From positions 95,687,319-95,751,318 of the forward strand of contig CP136066.1 in assembly GCA_032622095.1 (NCBI GenBank): 64,000 nucleotides of DNA, read 5' to 3'. The notes beneath the pieces were generated by a model, which did no database searches, was not told where the DNA came from, and saw nothing but the letters and a program-made list of their open reading frames with translations. Source of the stretch: Siphonodentalium dalli (Eukaryota > Mollusca > Scaphopoda > Gadilida > Siphonodentaliidae). Of the stretch, positions 1 to 12,625 are shown piece by piece; position 1 is the stretch's first letter, and the number at the start of each line of letters is the position of its first letter. Position numbers and translations under genes: made by a program.

Positions 1-119
1 CGTTGGAAGAATATATTTAGTTTGCCGAATGAAACGAAACGAAATCTTAAAGATTAAAGGTTACAAACTGTAATTTTATGCCCTAATATTTTTCTGTTCA
101 TTTAGGGTCTAATATAATA

Positions 120-1830
120 TAGCTCCCGACTCATTTTAAGTCACTCAACTTGTAAGCAATGTCAATGCGAAAAAGTGTCCGTGTAGACACCAGGCAAGAT
201 GGCTGCCGTTTTTTTTCCAGTCGAGTCAATTCGATGCATATTATAGTGTGAAAACATCTTGTCTTGTGTATACAAATGTATATACTTGTGTGAAGCTAAG
301 ATGTATTGCCACATTTAATGGCAATATTGCCGCCAAAATGGCTGCCGGAAATTTTGACGTTTTTACACTAATATCTTGTAGATTAGTTTCTGCTCTATGG
401 AATTGGTTCAGAATAAGGACTTTATTTTGTATTGTTCAAGTTAATGATCATCGAGCAATGAAACGTGCCATTCATTTGGGTCCCAGCCCCTTCAGAGCCC
501 TCAAAAATTCGATTTTACAGAACGCGGAAAGAAATTTGTCATTTTGTCTCAAAATGGCGGCCAATATATGGAAAACGGTGAATTTTTCCCTAACATGCCA
601 ATTAATCGCTTACGAGCTGTGGCTGATGAATAACCTTATGTCTTATATACATGATGTTAACAATTCTGATGCACCTTAGTTAATTGTTATTAGTGTAACT
701 ACTGACATTACAAGAACAAATCTGATTTTTCTATCACAAGCTTGACATAGAAATCGTCAAAAATAACAACCAGGAGGTGAATATGTGGTCACGGGTGAGG
801 TGCGGTAGAGGGGTAATGTCACAAGAGCTATACTCGATCTTCACCACATAATTTGCAGTCACGTTATATTCAACTAATTAACGGGTCTTTTTCTGGTGGT
901 TTATAGAACACCAAAATGGGTGGAACATCTTGATATATATGTCAAATTGCACATACGGGTGGAATGGAGTCGACTTGAGATTATAGATGCGCGCCCTACG
1001 AGTATACCATTTATTAAGGTCAAGAGCGACATTACCCTGCTACCGTGGGGTGCATAGGTATAGAGGGAGTTACTCTATAGGCCTATGATAACACCATTAT
1101 CATATATAACAATTCCTTGTTTTTATGATCACATAGTAACTCCCTGTATACATATTCACTTCATATTTGTCCGCATACAAATGTTAGTATTTAATATATG
1201 TAAGATAGAATAGTCCATTTTATTCCCTAATCACAACTTGTAACCGATTACATAGCATGATGTGGCAATATTTGCCTCTTTTAAAAAAATTTGTTGCCAT
1301 TTTTGCAGCCAGTTTGGGACAAAGTGACAATTTTGATTAAATTGAGTTAAAATATTTATAGGTAATGGTATGCCTCAGTTACGTTGCACAGTTCTGTTCA
1401 TTTCTTGTTGAACAATGAATAGAATCACAATGGTGATTTTTGGTGAAATTTTATACCACGTTCTGTAAACAATTTGAGGGACCGGAAGGGCTGGGACCAC
1501 AATAATGTCATATTTTATTGCTTCAATGATCAGTTAACATGAAAAAAAAAATAAAAAAAATAATAATAATAATAGTCCCAACTATGAACCAGTCACATAC
1601 ATAATTAACTTATCTAGAAGATATCGGTGGGATAAAACATAAAATTTTCCACTTCCAGCTACCATTTTGGCGGCCATTTTCGAAGGAGCAATTTTGCCCT
1701 AAAATGTGGTATTGTAACTTCACAAAAAATATATACATTTGTATACATATGACAACATGTTCTCACTTTAAACTGGCTCTAAGTGACTCGTAAGAAAAAC
1801 GGTGGATCTACACCTGGTATTAATTAATTA
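120..1830. mobile_element. foldback element, small diverged copy (family of 27306-33372)
   Basis: The sequence at about 205-760 reappears in reverse complement at about 1140-1770. Shared blocks include the atacaaatgtatata...gtgaagct segment, the gccgccaaaatggctgccgg block, the ggtcccagcccct...ccctcaaa segment and the tgatgcacc block. The same blocks are in the arms of the 27306-33372 element and in the half copy at 48485. The middle (770-1200) keeps worn minisatellite units (gaggtgaatatgtggtca; ccctgtatacatattcac). Arms are clearly diverged, so this is an old copy. No transposase was seen; the open frame at 248-679 lies inside an arm and is not considered a gene. Confidence 0.7.
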
Positions 1831-1835
1831 ATTAA

Positions 1836-2240
1836 TTAATGGTAATCCAAACTATACATGTGAAATATGTTGTTGTAATTTAAGGTTTGAGCACCAAGGT
1901 TTGGTCGAAAATACATATTCAAGTTCGCTCCTGTTGGTAACTTTTCCCCCATAATGGACAGTAAAACACCCCGGTATATCATGAGATGGATAAACACCTG
2001 GGTATACCATGAGATGGAGAAACACCTGCGTAAATCCCTACCAAATGGATAAGACACCCGGGTAAACCTCTATATTGGTTTTATATACCTGGATTAACCC
2101 CGGTATAATGACTTTTTAATTGGGGTTTACCTGGGTAGAATATTATTTTACCCTGGTTAACCGGGGTTTACCATGGATTAAACCGGATAAACCCCCAGTT
2201 TTACCCGGGTACATTTTTATATGGGTAAATTCGCTCAGTG
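1836..2240. repeat. degenerate short palindromic repeat (acccgggtaaac type)
   Basis: After a TTAA-rich stretch (about 1819-1841), variants of aacaccyggGTATACCATGAG, ACCCGGGTAAAC and GGGGTTTACC recur in both orientations from about 1960 to 2240. The mixture of a short motif and its reverse complement makes the block locally self-complementary. No coding potential is seen. Confidence 0.5.
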
Positions 2241-3464
2241 GCGGACACCTATGTGTATTCCCAATCTCTATACTATAACATGTGTATACCCTCACAATAT
2301 GAGAGATATGTTCTAATTCTGTGAAAAAATTAAAGTGGTCAAAAACATAGTCGTATAAGAGCGACGTATTTTATCCCAAAGGGTTAACTAGATGCGTGAA
2401 TTTAAACCAGGAAATTTGTAGAAACGCAAACATGTTTGGTAGCGAGATATTTCACCGACATAGATCATTACGCCACACCGCACGGAATTCCACAAAAGTA
2501 AGCAATATAATGACGTGGCGAAGTACTTAGACGAATTTACAACATAATCATGAAGTACAAGAATTTTGGCAATAATGTTATTTATATTATGAATCAATCT
2601 GAATCAATTGGAATAATTATCGAGCAAGAATTGGGAGAACTATATTTTTACCGTAGGGATGAGCGATGCGGTTATTGTTAATTTCTTTCCAATTAATTGA
2701 CCGGTGAAGGCGGTCACGAATTTTGAAAACCCTCCCTACCTCCCGTTTTCGTTTGTATTGTTGGAGTTCACACAGGATTGATGTCTTTGCCTTTTTGCTT
2801 ATATATAGGCGGTTATTGCGACTCAACAATTGTATATCACATGTTTGTTTTTATTACTACTACCATATATTGTATCGGCTTCCTGTAATTAATTGTTTTT
2901 TTCTAAACAGGTAGCTAAAAACACATTCCATTGTTTGTCTTTCATTTTAATCTTGTGCGATAAAAACATTAATTTTCTAATGAAGGTCGATAGACAGTTT
3001 GACAGGAAATATTTAAAATAAAACCCTGCATTATCTAGACTATGCGCTCAGTCTACCATCTGAAATCATGACTGTCTGCGAGAAAATAAATAAAACATTT
3101 TTCATTGCATATTTTTGTTTTTGGCAGCCATTTGCAGGACTATTTTGTATCGGGTAAAAGACTAAAACAACATAAAACAACAAAAATATTATTCAACCAC
3201 GTTTTCGATACTGATTCATCTGGTCAGACATGTAGTTTTATGGTGATTTTTCCTTTAAAAATAGTGCTGCAAATGGCTGCCAAAAAAACTAAAATATGCA
3301 ATGAAAAATTTATTTCACAACATCTCCCCTTCCCAAAGGCACCGTTTGATTTTGCAAACCCATTTCTCATTTCGACATACGCATTCCAACGCAGGCACAA
3401 GACGTCACCCCGTGGTTTACATCAGACATCGTATCATATGAGGTGACAACGTCACTATGGGCAG

Positions 3465-3466
<2 letters not shown>
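2241..3466. other. no gene seen
   Basis: The missing 3' iGluR exons were sought here on the minus strand without success. The DNA is AT-rich and unremarkable, with a plus-strand polypyrimidine-AG near 2895-2910 that leads to no recognisable exon. Confidence 0.5.

Positions 3467-3511
<45 letters not shown>
3467..3511. repeat. (AT)n microsatellite
   Basis: A nearly pure TA repeat of about 44 bp, just 3' of the iGluR exon at 3551-3768. Confidence 0.95.
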
Positions 3512-3515
<4 letters not shown>

Positions 3516-3550
3516 GTAGTTCTGGTTATGAATACGCTAAATACGCATAC

Positions 3551-3768
3551 CTTCAAGAGTGTGAATTTGTTCGAACCGTATGCCACCAGAGGTTTAATCT
3601 CGTCCTGTGTTGCCAATTCGTGGATGCTGTCAATGGGTTTGTTCGGAATATGTACCACCAAGAACGCGGCCAGATTTGCTGTGTATGATGATGTCATGAT
3701 GACGGTGAAAACACACAAGAATACTAACATAAGTCGTCCAGAAGTTGTTCTTGGTCTTGGCTCGCCGC
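3551..3768 (-). CDS. iGluR exon J (M3 gate helix and start of S2)
   Basis: Two bases plus 72 codons; the acceptor is atatttgcag and the donor AAG|GTATGC. The two bases complete the glycine codon of the pore exon, giving EQG-GEPRPRTTSGRLM. M3 follows (MLVFLCVFTVIMTSSYTAN...) with the invariant gating motif SYTANLAAFL, then PIDSIHELATQDEI and GSNKFTLLK. The last corresponds to the S2 G-S-T turn that contacts the ligand, with Asn in place of Thr. It ends in phase 0. The next exons, S2 end and M4, were not found in the 3.5 kb to the left, so they are probably outside the window. An (AT)n tract lies just 3' of it. Confidence 0.96.
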
Positions 3769-4676
3769 CTGCAAATATGGTTTGCCCTTTCGTGACGGGA
3801 ACTGCGCTGGTCCAACGTTAAAGATCATGTACCAGTGCATTATCTTATATATGCGAGTCCCCATATAGTCTCTTACAAGGCCAATGTAAATATTGCTAGT
3901 CCAATGTATTTGCTTATACATGAGAGACTCGCATATAATAGAGAATGCATTGACACAGGGTTTTCGCAAAAATTCAGGGGCTCCAATCATGAATGGGTTA
4001 AGGAGTAAAAAACTTCACATATAAACATATAATGTTTGGGGTGACTTATGGAGTTTAAAAACATAACATGGACTTAATTCAGTGAATAAAACCAATAAGT
4101 TATTATCCAAACAGTATCTCCACTGGAAGAATATAGCAATCAACTGAGAGTGTCCAAAGTTCTAACCACATCGACTGTATCATTCCAGAGAACACAACGT
4201 TTGAACTACGCTCAAATGTAAATATTTACTACTTTATTCCGGACGGATTATGGGGCACAAATATCACGGCAATGGATCCGCAAACAACAGTTAACGTATT
4301 TAATTGGTGTATAACACTGACACTGTTTTCAGCCTGTTTGGATATCAAAGTTATGGAAATAAATAATTTTTGCATGATTATTTGTTCCGTTCTGAATACC
4401 ACCGCGTTTCACATTACTTTAAGAGTCAAAATCGCTATTACATTATCGGAAGTAAACGCAAATCAATAATGCTTCGATTGTCGACCAGGTCTGTAGTTAA
4501 TGGCGTTATATAAGCCCTGCGAAATGCATGCTGAGCTATCTAACATGTTACGTTATTGAGTGACGGTTTGGAAAGCGGCAGCGCGAACCCTAGTCATGGA
4601 CATGCAACTGAGTTGGTTTGGTTTAATTTGTGGTTGTGATGATGGCTGTGTTTCATGTATATGTATTATAATTTAC

Positions 4677-4998
4677 CTTGTTCCATGATGGTACCAAACA
4701 CAAGCCAAAGATGATCCATTAACCCCATGTCTTCTGGAGTTGAATTTGCTGGAACCACGCGTGGGTTAAGACGGTTGGTAATAAACAGGACACACCCAAA
4801 CACAAGAATGACAATTACCGTACACACCCAGACTGTCCAGGAGAATGGCCTGAACATCTTGAACATCCGCTCGACTTCATGTTCTTGTGGTCGCAGAGTG
4901 AGGATTGTGTCACCGGTTCCCATGAATGGCCATAAGTAGTCTATGACGCTCTCTCTTATAGCCGTTATTGTAAAATGACCCACACCCAAGTCCACTTC
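4677..4998 (-). CDS. iGluR exon I (end of S1, M1, pore loop)
   Basis: The exon holds 107 codons plus one base, with acceptor ttcttttccag and donor CAAG|GTAAAT. It starts EVDLGVGHFTITAIRE, the agonist-binding turn. The family P-L-T becomes H-F-T here, keeping the Thr, and the Arg that clamps the ligand carboxylate is present (AIRE). Next come SVIDYLWPFM, the M1 helix (WTVWVCTVIVILVFGCVLFI) and NRLNP. The pore helix is HLWLVFGTIMEQ, and the split glycine codon completes EQG. The residue at the Q/R site is Glu (GAA). The LNP after M1 is also seen in delta-type receptors. Length and domain order are normal. Confidence 0.96.
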
Positions 4999-5867
4999 CT
5001 GGAAAAGAAAATGCTAACATACTACTTAACATTATTCATTGTCATGTACAGTTCCAGATATCGCTGCCACCACCCCTTCCGCTCCAACACGACAGTCATA
5101 TTGAAATATTTCTATTAAATTTACGCCAGTATCACTCCGGTGCTGTCGAAACAGCTCTTATTTCCAACCTGAATCGGAATCTCGCCACTGCAGCACCGTA
5201 TCGTGACTGGCGTATTCAGTCCACGTAGGGAGGCATGTCATTCATCCCTAATTATTATGTATGAAAACCCCAAGAATCTACAAGATATCCAATTGATTAA
5301 AGGCACGTGCGGCCTTAATTGTCGAAAATATTCATATTTGTTCCAAACACCGTAAACAGAAAAACATTAAAACGCATACATTTCCGTTCATATATACCAT
5401 GACCATCGCGTAAACAACATGTTATCATAAAGACCTACTATATTTTACCTAAGCAAGAGCCTGATTGTGTTACAGAAGACAGCACAATGTTACTGGCCAA
5501 TCACACACAAATGGCATAAACGCTCTTTATTAGTTCCATATCAGGTATTCACCAACAAAGAACGCTCTTTATGTTTACCATCATAATATAAACAAACACC
5601 AGAAAAGTAACTTTTTATGCTTTTGTTTACATAACAATGGTCAAACATATGACCATAACATACTGTTTATGCGATATTTCTTATTTGTATACGGACAAAG
5701 TCTATCTTCATTTTGATGTTCTTTCTGTTTGTGGCGGTTTTTGACGGGTGGAGATATTTTCACAGGATACCCACCGCCAAGGCCAACCGTGTCTTTAAGT
5801 CTGGAACTTCCACTCCTTCTGATCATAGCAATACGTTTGTTACGCTCCGGTTAGATACACAGCAACC

Positions 5868-6330
5868 ATGGGTCCAGTCCCACCAATCAAACTATACATA
5901 AAGACAACACATGCGCTAATAGTATTTCATTATAACGTAGGGAACATAAGAACTAAACTGGAAAAGTTAGTTGGCATGGTTAATGACTTCCATATCATAT
6001 GTTTCGCTGAAATTCACATTGACCCCTCTTACTCCATCCGACTATCCCACTTTATCGATACTCTTCTTATGGTGGTGGTCGATCAGTATATATACTTCTT
6101 TCTCATCTCTATTCTTCAAACGGAGAAGCGATTTATAATACGATACTTCTTCGATGCTACGTTCCGACATTGTCTCCAAATCACAGCATAGTATGCTTGC
6201 TTATCGTATCGATCAGACCAATATTGCCGACCAGACAATTTGGACCTATATGATTTGTCAATATATCAGACACTTGACATCAGGTTTTCACAAAATATAA
6301 TTATAGTCGGAAATTTTAACTGTAATGTAT
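5868..6330 (+). pseudogene. LINE endonuclease fragment, broken
   Basis: Two open pieces in different frames match the start of an apurinic-like endonuclease domain of Jockey/CR1-type non-LTR retrotransposons. First comes FHYNVGNIRTKLEKLVGM with FHIICFAEIHIDPSYSI, the N-v-x-s-i...K-l-x-x-L and I-i-c-x-t-E-t-h-l motifs (LTET becomes FAEI). Later comes NIIIVGNFNCNVL, the G-D-F-N motif with its Asp changed to Asn. Frameshifts and stops separate them, and no reverse transcriptase follows. It is a dead 5'-half fragment in the iGluR intron region. Confidence 0.7.
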
Positions 6331-6949
6331 TAAAGATACGGATTACCTTCGCGATGGGTATTGCTGTTAAAATATTCACATCCGTTAAACAACCAGAAGC
6401 AGACAGAAGTATACAACATAGACATATTTTGTTCTTATACCAATCATACATATCGCATAAATAGCATGTATAATTGTCAAGATTGTACGCAGTGTTAGTA
6501 AACAAAAGCCATGTTATGTAACAGTACAGTACATAAAGAGTGTTCGATAAGCAAAACACTTATCACCGGGGAGATCCCACTACTTGAACATTGGTTAAAA
6601 CCATATCATGTTGGTTACAACTAACGTTATTGCGCTCCCTAATCCTAGCCACTCAATATTTTGGTGTTGAATGGGTCACAGTGAATCAATCTTCCAAAAC
6701 AAAAAAATCACCATAGTGTTGAGAATTTTGCTTATCGTACACGCTTTATGTGCTGTATATAAATAAACGCTCCTCTCGCACAAGTGTGTTTGTGGATAAT
6801 ACCGTATTCATACTATCATTATACTATACTAAGTATATTCTTGAGGAAATTTTCATAATTTGATAACTTTTATTTCTAAATTAATACCTACAACCAAGAC
6901 CATCCGTGTCTGTAAGCCTCTCTTCCAAATTTAAAAACAATGTTGAAAT

Positions 6950-8590
6950 TTTATACATCCAAGGACGTAATCAAAAGCCCAACGAGAGGTATCACCATGG
7001 ACCACCTTCTGCCCGGTGTAATAACATTTTGAAATGAAACTCGCAAAATCCTAGCAACTAGACTGGCCTCAAGTTTTCCAAGAGGAAATTTACAACCTGA
7101 CACCCCACTAAGATTGGAAATGTTTTTGACCAAAATTAGGAAAATATTGTTTTCTTTAATTAATTAGCCGTTGACTTGCCACGGGGGAGGGACCAGTACA
7201 TAAGCTTTCCAAGTTTTGGAAAGTTCCAACTTTACACCCCTAAGGTTGGAAAATTTGAACTGATGGCAACTTCAGTAAATTTGTTTTACAAAAAATAATT
7301 TCAACCTATCGTTGGTGTGATATTTCTAACTAATCTTGTTTTAGGTATGAAATTTCCATTTAGTGAACATTTTGACAAAAGTTCAAGTTGGGTGTAAGAC
7401 ACCACCCCGTCGCCAGGTCCCTGTTTATCAATAGAAGCAGCACCCTACTTGATCATGCCATGTGAATAAGAACCTGCGCCTCCGGGAGGCCGCTGATTTA
7501 AATCTTGAAATTATGCTATACGCACCAATTTCATACTATCAACTACACGTTACCCCTTTTATATATAACTATCTGGAACTATAAATCAGCCGATTTTCAA
7601 AAAAGCTAATATCTTAATAAACGACAACAAATGCTTTGAACTATACTGCAACCAATAAATGACATAAACGATGCCGAAAATTTATTTACCGAGCGATTTT
7701 TCAAAATATTGGAAAGAACAATTCCCAAAATGACGATTAGGACACAGAATAAATATTGGTTCAATTTAGACATGCGAAGAGAAATACCACGTCGCGATAG
7801 ACTCAGACCAATTGCATAGAAACTAAATACAGGTATATTATAAATAAAGTTAACAACATGAACAAGATTGCGAAATATCAATTTGAATCTAAACTCGAAG
7901 AGAAAATAAATGAAACCCCAACCCCCACGACTTCTGGCATTTTATGAATTATTTACTACGAGTACACCCCTCTTTATAGTGTTCAAGTGGACGTGTTAAG
8001 TTATGGAAAATCATATGCAACATATAATTATGAAAAAGCTAGGTGTCTCAACAAAAGATTTATTTATAACGCCGCGATACAGGACGATGTCAAAACCCTC
8101 CCCAACCCCCCGCAGATCCATCGACAATCTATCTCAGTGAAATCCCAAGGCAAACGTTATTTAAGTATTGTATGCGCTATGAAATAATTAAATCTAAAAG
8201 AGGGACATAGTAACGCAGGGACGTAGCGACATGAGTTTTGGGTGTGTCTCACCTCCCCTAACTTTGGTCCAAACAGTTTGAAATTTCATACCTGACACAA
8301 CATTAGTTTGTTGAAATTTCACACCAACAATAAGTTGAAATTTTTTCGTAGTTTGATTTTCCAACAATTAATTAATGGCGAATATGTTTTTTTAGACCAA
8401 CATGTGCATATTTTTATTCTTAAGGTCAAAATTTGGGACTGAAATGGACATCAGTTGGAAATTTTCTAACCTTTTGGGGGTTCAAGGTTGGAAATTTTCA
8501 ACGCTTGGAAAGCTTGAGGCCAGTCTTGATGCTAGGATTTTGCAGGTTCAGATTTCTAAATTTCACACCGAACCGAGCCGAAGTGTGGGG
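6950..8590. mobile_element. foldback element with about 0.5 kb arms
   Basis: The segment 6950-7430 is matched in reverse complement by about 8213-8590. Clear blocks are gttggtgtgatatttctaac/gttggtgtgaaatttcaac, the aggtatgaaattt block, and the outer caggtccctg/cagggacgta pair. The spacer, 7430-8213, has no recognisable gene. A hydrophobic minus-strand frame at 7606-7881 (91 aa) lies in it but matches nothing I know. Probably a non-autonomous DNA transposon of foldback type. Confidence 0.6.
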
Positions 8591-8599
8591 GTGCACTGC

Positions 8600-10400
8600 A
8601 AAACAATTGGGTTGAATATTACTAAAGTTTAGCCAGACTCTCACCAAACGTTTAGTCAACCAAATCCGACTAAACGTTGGGCTAGAGCTGTTAACTAAGC
8701 CAGTTGGGTTCGAAAAAAAGTGACAAAACATTGGGTTATGGTATCCCAACTTTGTAACCAAACGTGCGGTAACATTAACCACACATTGTGTGTATTTAAA
8801 CATAGGGTTATAGAAAACCTATGTCAATATATCGTTATATTTCAACTCAATGGACGAGTTTTGATCATATAATTTTAAATTCTTGTCACTAAAATTAAGT
8901 TTCCCAAAAGTAAGTCCAATCACTGGAGTCATTTTGGACCTTAAAGTCTGAACAGAGGAGAGATATGGAATAAAACCAGAAAGCTACTATTTCATATGAA
9001 AGTCCGAAACGAGGTGTAACATATAATGACTTCTTTTCGGGAATAAATTAATAAACTAGAAAAGAATACTTGTACCATGGACATAAGGAATACAACAGCT
9101 ATATAATTCCGGCATAACGGATGCCTTCACCGTGTATTTATTTGAGTTCGATACCAATAAGGAGAAGAAAATATGACAAAGCGGCCTCACATCCAGCCAA
9201 CATTATCATGAAAACCAGTGATTATTAACTAAACTAATCTAACCCAATAATTGAATCCAACTTCTTGAATTTGACCCAACCATTAACCCAATTTTGGATA
9301 AACCAACAATTTTGACTAAACTGCAAAAGGAATTACGCAAACTTGTGAGTTTGGTCTTGTTCAAGGCGGTGCATGGGGTTGAACATTCGTATCATATCGA
9401 TACAATAGCCAACAAATCAAACATCACGCCTCTCAATTAAGAAGAATGAAGTGCGATTTTGACCGACAATTTGCTTGAACAAATATGCACGACATATATC
9501 TTACCAATTATAAACTATGTCGATGTAGTTTAGGGCACCGCGTCAGATTATTTGTTTATGAAGTTCGATGACATGCACAACTTGGGATGCCAAAAGTATG
9601 GTTACATGATACCTAAATATTCACATATGTTCATATTGGATTTATTTGAGCTTATAACCGTCATTCCTTTGAATTGCGCGGGGAAAACACATTACCACGA
9701 TAATAAGCTTGTATAGAACAAATGCTCAAATAGTGCCATGTTGGACTTATGTTTTGAAATAAGTTCACATTGAACCACCTATTTCGACCTCCAACAAATA
9801 GGTTCACACTCAGCTTATGGTCCATGCAAGAGAACAAGCTGCTCAATTACCCCAAGCATGCACATATTACGATCCTGTTCCATACAATTTGCTAATATTC
9901 GATTTGGGATGCGCGAACCTGACAAATTTAATTCATACCATTACCATACAGAACATTTCAGAAACTCATATTTTCCTAAATGTACTCAATTAGGGCCCTC
10001 TCCAGATAATCTCTGACAATCATCCAGCGCGCTATCCCACAATTTTATTCCACACCCACTGACGCGAAATCCCAATCATTAAATACATCTTATTGAATAC
10101 CTCTAGTGCAATACAATCAGGAACTATTATTGTTTATGCTGTCGCCAAGAAAGATGACGTACATTATGTCAACGATCCGCTTCAGGTGGTTCCAACCACG
10201 TGGACACCACCGTGACGCAACGAGTGCGCGCACACCGTCAGCTTGGAGTGACGTAGTTGACCATCCTTTTTATGAAGTGATCGACTTCAGTTATTGTCCG
10301 AAGATCATGAACGTCGGAAACATACGTGTAACCGTATCGCGATTTGTACTGATTCTCAAGGAAGCTAATTGTGTGAATGCAGAGGGTGTGTGATTATATA
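8600..10400. other. intron sequence, no gene seen
   Basis: This block lies inside an iGluR intron. The only structure noticed is loose repetition of AACCCAA/TTGGGTT-type words at about 8610-8770 and 9235-9320. Open frames are short and without recognisable motifs. Confidence 0.5.
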
Positions 10401-10409
10401 TAGTCTTAC

Positions 10410-10500
10410 CCCTCTCACGACCATTCCGACCATACCGTTCCAGGAACCATCCTCGTTTTGTGCACCCCATAATTTATCTGGCGGCTCGACAACTGTGTAA
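10410..10500 (-). CDS. iGluR exon H (S1, KYGAxxxxGxWNGMV motif)
   Basis: The exon is one base plus 30 codons, with acceptor tattgtatttcag and donor GGG|GTAAGA. YTVVEPPDKLWGAQNEDG followed by SWNGMVGMVVRG matches the conserved S1 signature (k-Y-G-a-x-x-x-x-G-x-W-n-G-m-V), which is diagnostic of iGluR ligand-binding domains. It ends in phase 0 and joins EVDLGVGHFTIT in the next exon. The intron on its 5' side contains the 118-bp and about 165-bp tandem arrays. Confidence 0.95.
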
Positions 10501-11079
10501 CTGAAATACAATACTGATATTGTATGACTTCTTGTGTTCAATTGACCTCGAATGGCATATACAAGAAATATATATATATATCTCGACTCGAAAGAATACA
10601 ATTTAGAAGTGATTAATTGGGATTAATTGTGACACTCAGCTGTCTGGTTTCCGAGAAATGTATTTTTTGTGTGTGAAAAATCGCTCTTTATCACGGAAAT
10701 ATCTTCTGTAAAACACTGTCATTCAAACGAATATTGCCAAAATAAATTAATGTAGTAGTTATTCGCCATCATATTTTTAAAAAATTCAATAGAACGTTTG
10801 AATTGTGTGCGATACATTTTGTTTAGCTGCGTCTCCCCAAACACATTTTTGGGCGAAAAACTACACATTTTTGAGAACGACTTTATATAATTTTTGTGAT
10901 GATCCTAATGGGACACAAAAAGGTTAAGGGAATAAAAACCTGGCCAGCAGACACCATTATTGTGGCGAAATACGTGTTCGATAGAGTTTACAGAACCCCA
11001 TGCAGTTACAAAAAAAACAGAATATTTTATTGATAACATACTAAAGCATATTTGATGAGTAGTTATCTCATATGAAATG

Positions 11080-11520
11080 TTCAGATAATAAGTTCAACAA
11101 TCGACCATAGGTCATTATTGAACTTATTATCTAAACATTTCCCTCAATAAACATGATTCATTCAAATAATAGACAACTCCGATGTGCTCTTTTTACAGAC
11201 TGGGAGAATATATTTATTATAGAAATGGATAATATCGGCTTTGATTATCTAAACATTTCTCTCAATAAACATGATTCATTCAAATAATAGACAACTCCGA
11301 TGTGCTCTTTTTACAGACTGGGAGAATATATTTATTATAGAAATGGATAATATCGGCTTTGATTATCTAAACATTTCTCTCAATAAACATGATTCATTCA
11401 AATAATAGACAACTCCTAATAAGTTCAACAATCGACCATAGGTCATTGTCGAACCTATTATCTAAACATTTCCCTCAATAAACATGATTCATTCAAATAA
11501 TAGACAACTCCGATGTACTC
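11080..11520. repeat. 118-bp tandem repeat with flanking palindromes
   Basis: Units starting TTATCTAAACATTTC at about 11127, 11245, 11363 and 11457 repeat with a 118-bp period, and the copies at 11127-11480 are almost identical. At the left edge, gataataagttcaa...ttgaacttattatc (about 11086-11132) forms a hairpin; a decayed version recurs at 11413-11462. Related single copies occur near 34200-34270 and 38230-38300, so the unit is a dispersed repeat amplified here. Confidence 0.85.
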
Positions 11521-11589
11521 TGTTTACTGACTGGGAGAATCCATTTATTATAGATATGGTTAATATCGACTTTGTAGATGGGAAGAGAC

Positions 11590-12625
11590 ATTTGGGAAGG
11601 GTTCTCTATTGAATTTCCGAAGGCTCGCTATTACGAAGGTTCTCTATTCCGAAGGTTTGCTATTCCGAAGATTCGCTATTCCGAACGTTTTCTATTCTAT
11701 AGGCGTATTTAGTAAGAAATGCATAAACATTTACATGACCCCACCCCCAAACCACACATGCAATGAAAAATACTATTACAATATTATTCTCATAGTACAT
11801 AAATACACCCACTCTAATTTCTAAATTGTTCCAAATTGTTGCAGCTCGTTGTAGATATTTGTCTTAAAGGTCCACTTAATTTTCGAACCCACAGATCACA
11901 TTGTATAAAATTAAAGATATAGAGTTATTCCCCTTTAGTTTGAATTATGTTGCATTCTGGGAGCCGCAACGAGTGAACTGTTTCTAGGAGTTCAGCTATT
12001 TTCTATTACTCTTCTAAGACATAGATGTTCCAAATGGTGATACATTATAGTATTTTATGGCATAGGTTGTTATTACAACCGTATATGAAGGCACCATAAA
12101 AAAAAATCGGTGACTCGAAAATTAAATGGGCCTTTAAACGTTGATGCTGCAGCCACCTCTTGATCAACTTCGCGGTTGTGAACAATTCTATTGCACCCAC
12201 GACTCTGATGTTTGAATTTACATAATCCAAATAGAATATTCCTGTTTGAAGCACAGCTCTACACGATTCAAGTCAGCATCTACAATGTTTAGCTGCTTTT
12301 ATTACTCTAATTGTATGGTATATGTAATACTTGTATAACATATATACGCCGTATTTTAGTATGGACATACTAGCGTTTATGACTCGTGTGTGGGCTGACG
12401 TATTGAGAAATAATGTCATACATAATGACATTAAACGTCTTATGGGATCATACAAACAAAAAATTACAATTATAATTTTTTTAAATAGTCTTAAGATATT
12501 TCGAAAGAAGATCATTCATAAAAAAGAGTTTCGGAATAAAGAACCATCGATCTCAATAGTTTTAGAATAAAATAAAAACCTTCGGAATAGCGAAACCTCG
12601 GAATAGAGACATGACCCCGAGACAT
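11590..12625. repeat. 16-17 bp tandem repeat (TTCTCTATTCCGAAGG) with an inverted counterpart
   Basis: About six variants of tctctattccgaagg stand head to tail at 11598-11700. At 12515-12610 the reverse complement (cttcggaatagcgaaacc, cggaatagagac) appears. The pair brackets about 0.8 kb of DNA without a recognisable gene, giving a foldback-like arrangement. Flanks at both ends (gggaagagacatttgggaagg; gagacatttcccatcttccc) are also complementary, so the element is bounded at about 11580 and 12645. Confidence 0.6.

Noticed and set aside
248-679. 143-codon open frame near the left end as a gene
   Set aside because: It lies in the arm of a foldback element, and its sequence recurs with shifts and stops in the other arms.
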